This document shows, in pieces, positions 62,518-64,000 of a DNA stretch of 64,000 nt. The DNA is taken from assembly GCF_013403955.1 (NCBI RefSeq), contig NZ_JABFDG010000002.1:310001-374000 (forward strand). The letters run 5' to 3'. Both the position numbers and the translations under genes were made by a program. The notes under the pieces were generated by a model. It had not been told where the DNA came from and did not search any database. It saw only the letters and a program-made list of their open reading frames with translations. Numbering within the stretch: position 1 is the first letter of the stretch; the number at the start of each line of letters is the position of its first letter. The stretch comes from Winogradskyella vidalii. Lineage in GTDB: Bacteria > Bacteroidota > Bacteroidia > Flavobacteriales > Flavobacteriaceae.

Positions 62518-64000
62518 TTAATCGTCTTCATTAAAAAAACTAGACGTATCCGTAAGCGATTCCATAAAGGCAATGATATCTTTAATTTCTTGCTTCGTTA
62601 AATTCAACGGTGCGTCTGATAAGGTTTGGTTTTCTACCTCTAAGCCCATACCTGCACCACCTCCTAAATTATAAAACTCTAGCACTTCTTCTAGAGTATT
62701 AAAAGAGCCATTATGCATATATGGCGCTGTTAAAGCTATATTTCTAATTGAAACGGTTTTAAATGAATTTCTAAAGTAAGGTTGTTTATCTATATATAAT
62801 CCATTATTAAAACGCCCAATATCGGTATCTAATTTAGGATTAATAGTGTCGAAACCTTGGGTAATACCTAAAACTTCAGACTCGGTTTCTAAATAAAAAG
62901 GCGGAACTGTACCATTAAACATGGGCGCAAAATGACAGGTACCACAAGCTGCTTTACCCATAAATAAATTAAAACCACGTAAAGCGTTTTTAGGAAATTT
63001 ATGACTCTCGTTTCTTACAAATTTATCAAAAGGGCTATTAAAAGATTTTAGCGAATTTACATAAGCTGCAATGGCATTGCTGATAGAACGCTCATTAATA
63101 TCTTGCTTGTCAATACCACCATAAGCGTCTTTAAATAACTTTAAATAATTAGCATCTGTTTTTAGTTTTTTTACAATAGCTTTAAACGTGGTATTAAACT
63201 CTAAATCATTATCAATAACATGAGTAACTTGCCGCTCTAAATCATAGGATCGTAAGTCCCAAAAATAACGAGAAGCATAACCTGAATTGATAACAGTTGG
63301 CGCATTTCTAGAAGTATAAAACCCTTTCTTATTGGCTAAACTTTTTGGTAAACCATCTGTAAATCCTTTTTTAGGATTATGACAACTAACACAAGACATT
63401 ATATTACCATTAGAAAGTTTTGGGTCTTTAAACAACAATTCTCCTAATTGAATGGTTTTAGGATTATCTAAAGGTAAGTACACCAATTCTGAATAAAATT
63501 TAGTATCTAAAAAATCGGATTGAAAGAGGTCAACAGCTTCATAATTTTGAGCGTGTTTCTTATATGGTTCAAGAGTAATATTATTTAAATTTTGAAACGC
63601 TAGCAATTCTGAATATAACGGATTGATTACTTCTTTTAGAAATGCCATTCTATCAAAGTCATTAAAACTAATAGTAGCACTAAGTCTCTTTTTTCCTTTA
63701 TTAAAAAGTTGCTTTATGGACTTAAATTTAGATTTGGCTTCAGGCTGTATATCGTCTTCAAAAAACAAAAATGTGGTTTCTATACTTTTTAAACTAACAA
63801 AACTTTCTTTTAAAGCATTAACAGAACCTGGTGTATCAAAACCTGTAACGCCTAATGTAAAAATTCTAACCATACCAGAACGCATACATTCTATAGCCTG
63901 ACTTGGTTTTAAGTGAATTGGCAAGTGAATATTTGAAGCATAATCTACATGCGATTTAAGTTCCTTTGCTAATTTCCTTATATATCTTATATTTTCTGTT
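62518..64000 (-). CDS. Di-haem cytochrome c peroxidase-like protein (5' end beyond window)
   Basis: Partial gene: the minus-strand frame stays open to the window edge at 64000 with no convincing start, since MPIHLKP at 63924 would need TTG. At least 494 residues. Two haem motifs are present, CVSCHNPKKG and CGTCHFAPMF, in the order and spacing of the CcpA/MauG superfamily, with GLPKSLANKKGFYTSRNAPT and the C-terminal PYMHNGSFNTLEEVLEFYN, both family signatures. The N-terminal ~200 residues form an extra helical region not found in the basic peroxidase. Periplasmic location is expected; the signal peptide is outside the window. It may reduce hydrogen peroxide, but other oxidations by this family are known. 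Confidence 0.88.
   Translation of the reverse strand, partial: TENIRYIRKLAKELKSHVDYASNIHLPIHLKPSQAIECMRSGMVRIFTLGVTGFDTPGSVNALKESFVSLKSIETTFLFFEDDIQPEAKSKFKSIKQLFNKGKKRLSATISFNDFDRMAFLKEVINPLYSELLAFQNLNNITLEPYKKHAQNYEAVDLFQSDFLDTKFYSELVYLPLDNPKTIQLGELLFKDPKLSNGNIMSCVSCHNPKKGFTDGLPKSLANKKGFYTSRNAPTVINSGYASRYFWDLRSYDLERQVTHVIDNDLEFNTTFKAIVKKLKTDANYLKLFKDAYGGIDKQDINERSISNAIAAYVNSLKSFNSPFDKFVRNESHKFPKNALRGFNLFMGKAACGTCHFAPMFNGTVPPFYLETESEVLGITQGFDTINPKLDTDIGRFNNGLYIDKQPYFRNSFKTVSIRNIALTAPYMHNGSFNTLEEVLEFYNLGGGAGMGLEVENQTLSDAPLNLTKQEIKDIIAFMESLTDTSSFFNEDD

Noticed and set aside
1..64000. tRNA, rRNA, insertion sequences, prophage or toxin-antitoxin modules
   Set aside because: No cloverleaf with CCA-proximal GTTC arm, no transposase or integrase motif and no phage structural genes could be seen on either strand.

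Overview
The window is an AT-rich chromosomal segment from a member of the Bacteroidota, almost certainly family Flavobacteriaceae. The evidence is: secreted proteins with type IX secretion (T9SS) C-terminal sorting domains of types A and B; repeated Bacteroidota promoter elements (-7 TAnnTTTG, sometimes with a -33 TTG); families typical of the group (DUF5723, DUF4920, S41 tricorn-like protease, M49 peptidase, a DnaJ with a reduced zinc finger); and few recognisable Shine-Dalgarno sites. The genus cannot be fixed from sequence reading alone. I saw no rRNA, tRNA, CRISPR array, insertion sequence, prophage or conjugative module. The segment reads as ordinary chromosome with lineage-specific additions.

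Layout. 0-4.7 kb: two paralogous T9SS type B surface proteins, the second with four tandem 222-bp repeats. 4.9-16.5 kb: housekeeping genes (uvrB, sucC, lysA beside a divergent ACT-like protein, an AI-2E family permease, a tricorn-like S41 protease) and an AT-rich 0.7-kb gap. 16.6-22.5 kb, minus strand: DinB-like protein, PPK2 kinase, an NtrC-like regulator without a DNA-binding domain, an MscS channel and a NatAB-like ABC exporter. 22.9-25.5 kb: dnaJ-grpE and a divergent YceI lipoprotein. 25.7-29.9 kb: a DUF5723 outer-membrane protein and a TPR histidine kinase/LuxR response regulator pair, bracketed by two near-identical ATACCC-N6-GGGTAT sites of NarL-like 7-2-7 geometry. 30-34.8 kb: a small membrane protein, a MazG-like pyrophosphohydrolase, ilvE, an overlapping cluster of two lipoproteins plus mnmD, and a TIGR01777 epimerase-like protein.

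34.9-38.9 kb: an ArsR-type repressor with a permease and a small membrane protein, where a matching palindromic operator lies at both promoters; then a divergent LysR/LysE pair with a LysR-type box, and a DoxX protein. 39-46 kb: an FAD oxidoreductase with a HAD phosphatase, cysK, an M49 metallopeptidase lipoprotein, an SRPBCC/GyrI-like protein and crcB. 46.3-49.3 kb: DUF1801, two neighbouring small membrane proteins with PH-like soluble parts (one apparently split by a frameshift in a run of eight T), and a leucine-rich L-domain lipoprotein. 49.5-54.2 kb: B12-dependent ribonucleotide reductase and a secreted transglutaminase-like protein. 53.6-57.8 kb: a same-strand cluster of membrane proteins with an embedded winged-helix regulator. 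57.9-64 kb: a TPR-thioredoxin lipoprotein, an alanine dehydrogenase/saccharopine dehydrogenase-like enzyme, a T9SS type A protein and a di-haem cytochrome c peroxidase-like protein cut by the window end.

The most promising leads are regulatory or structural: the two NarL-like sites around the two-component operon, the ArsR operator pair, the homopolymer-split membrane gene, the NtrC-like regulator with GAFTSA and no HTH, and a family of decayed intergenic repeats ending in CTTTGCGAGAA. I did not find a clearly novel multi-gene defence or biosynthetic system.
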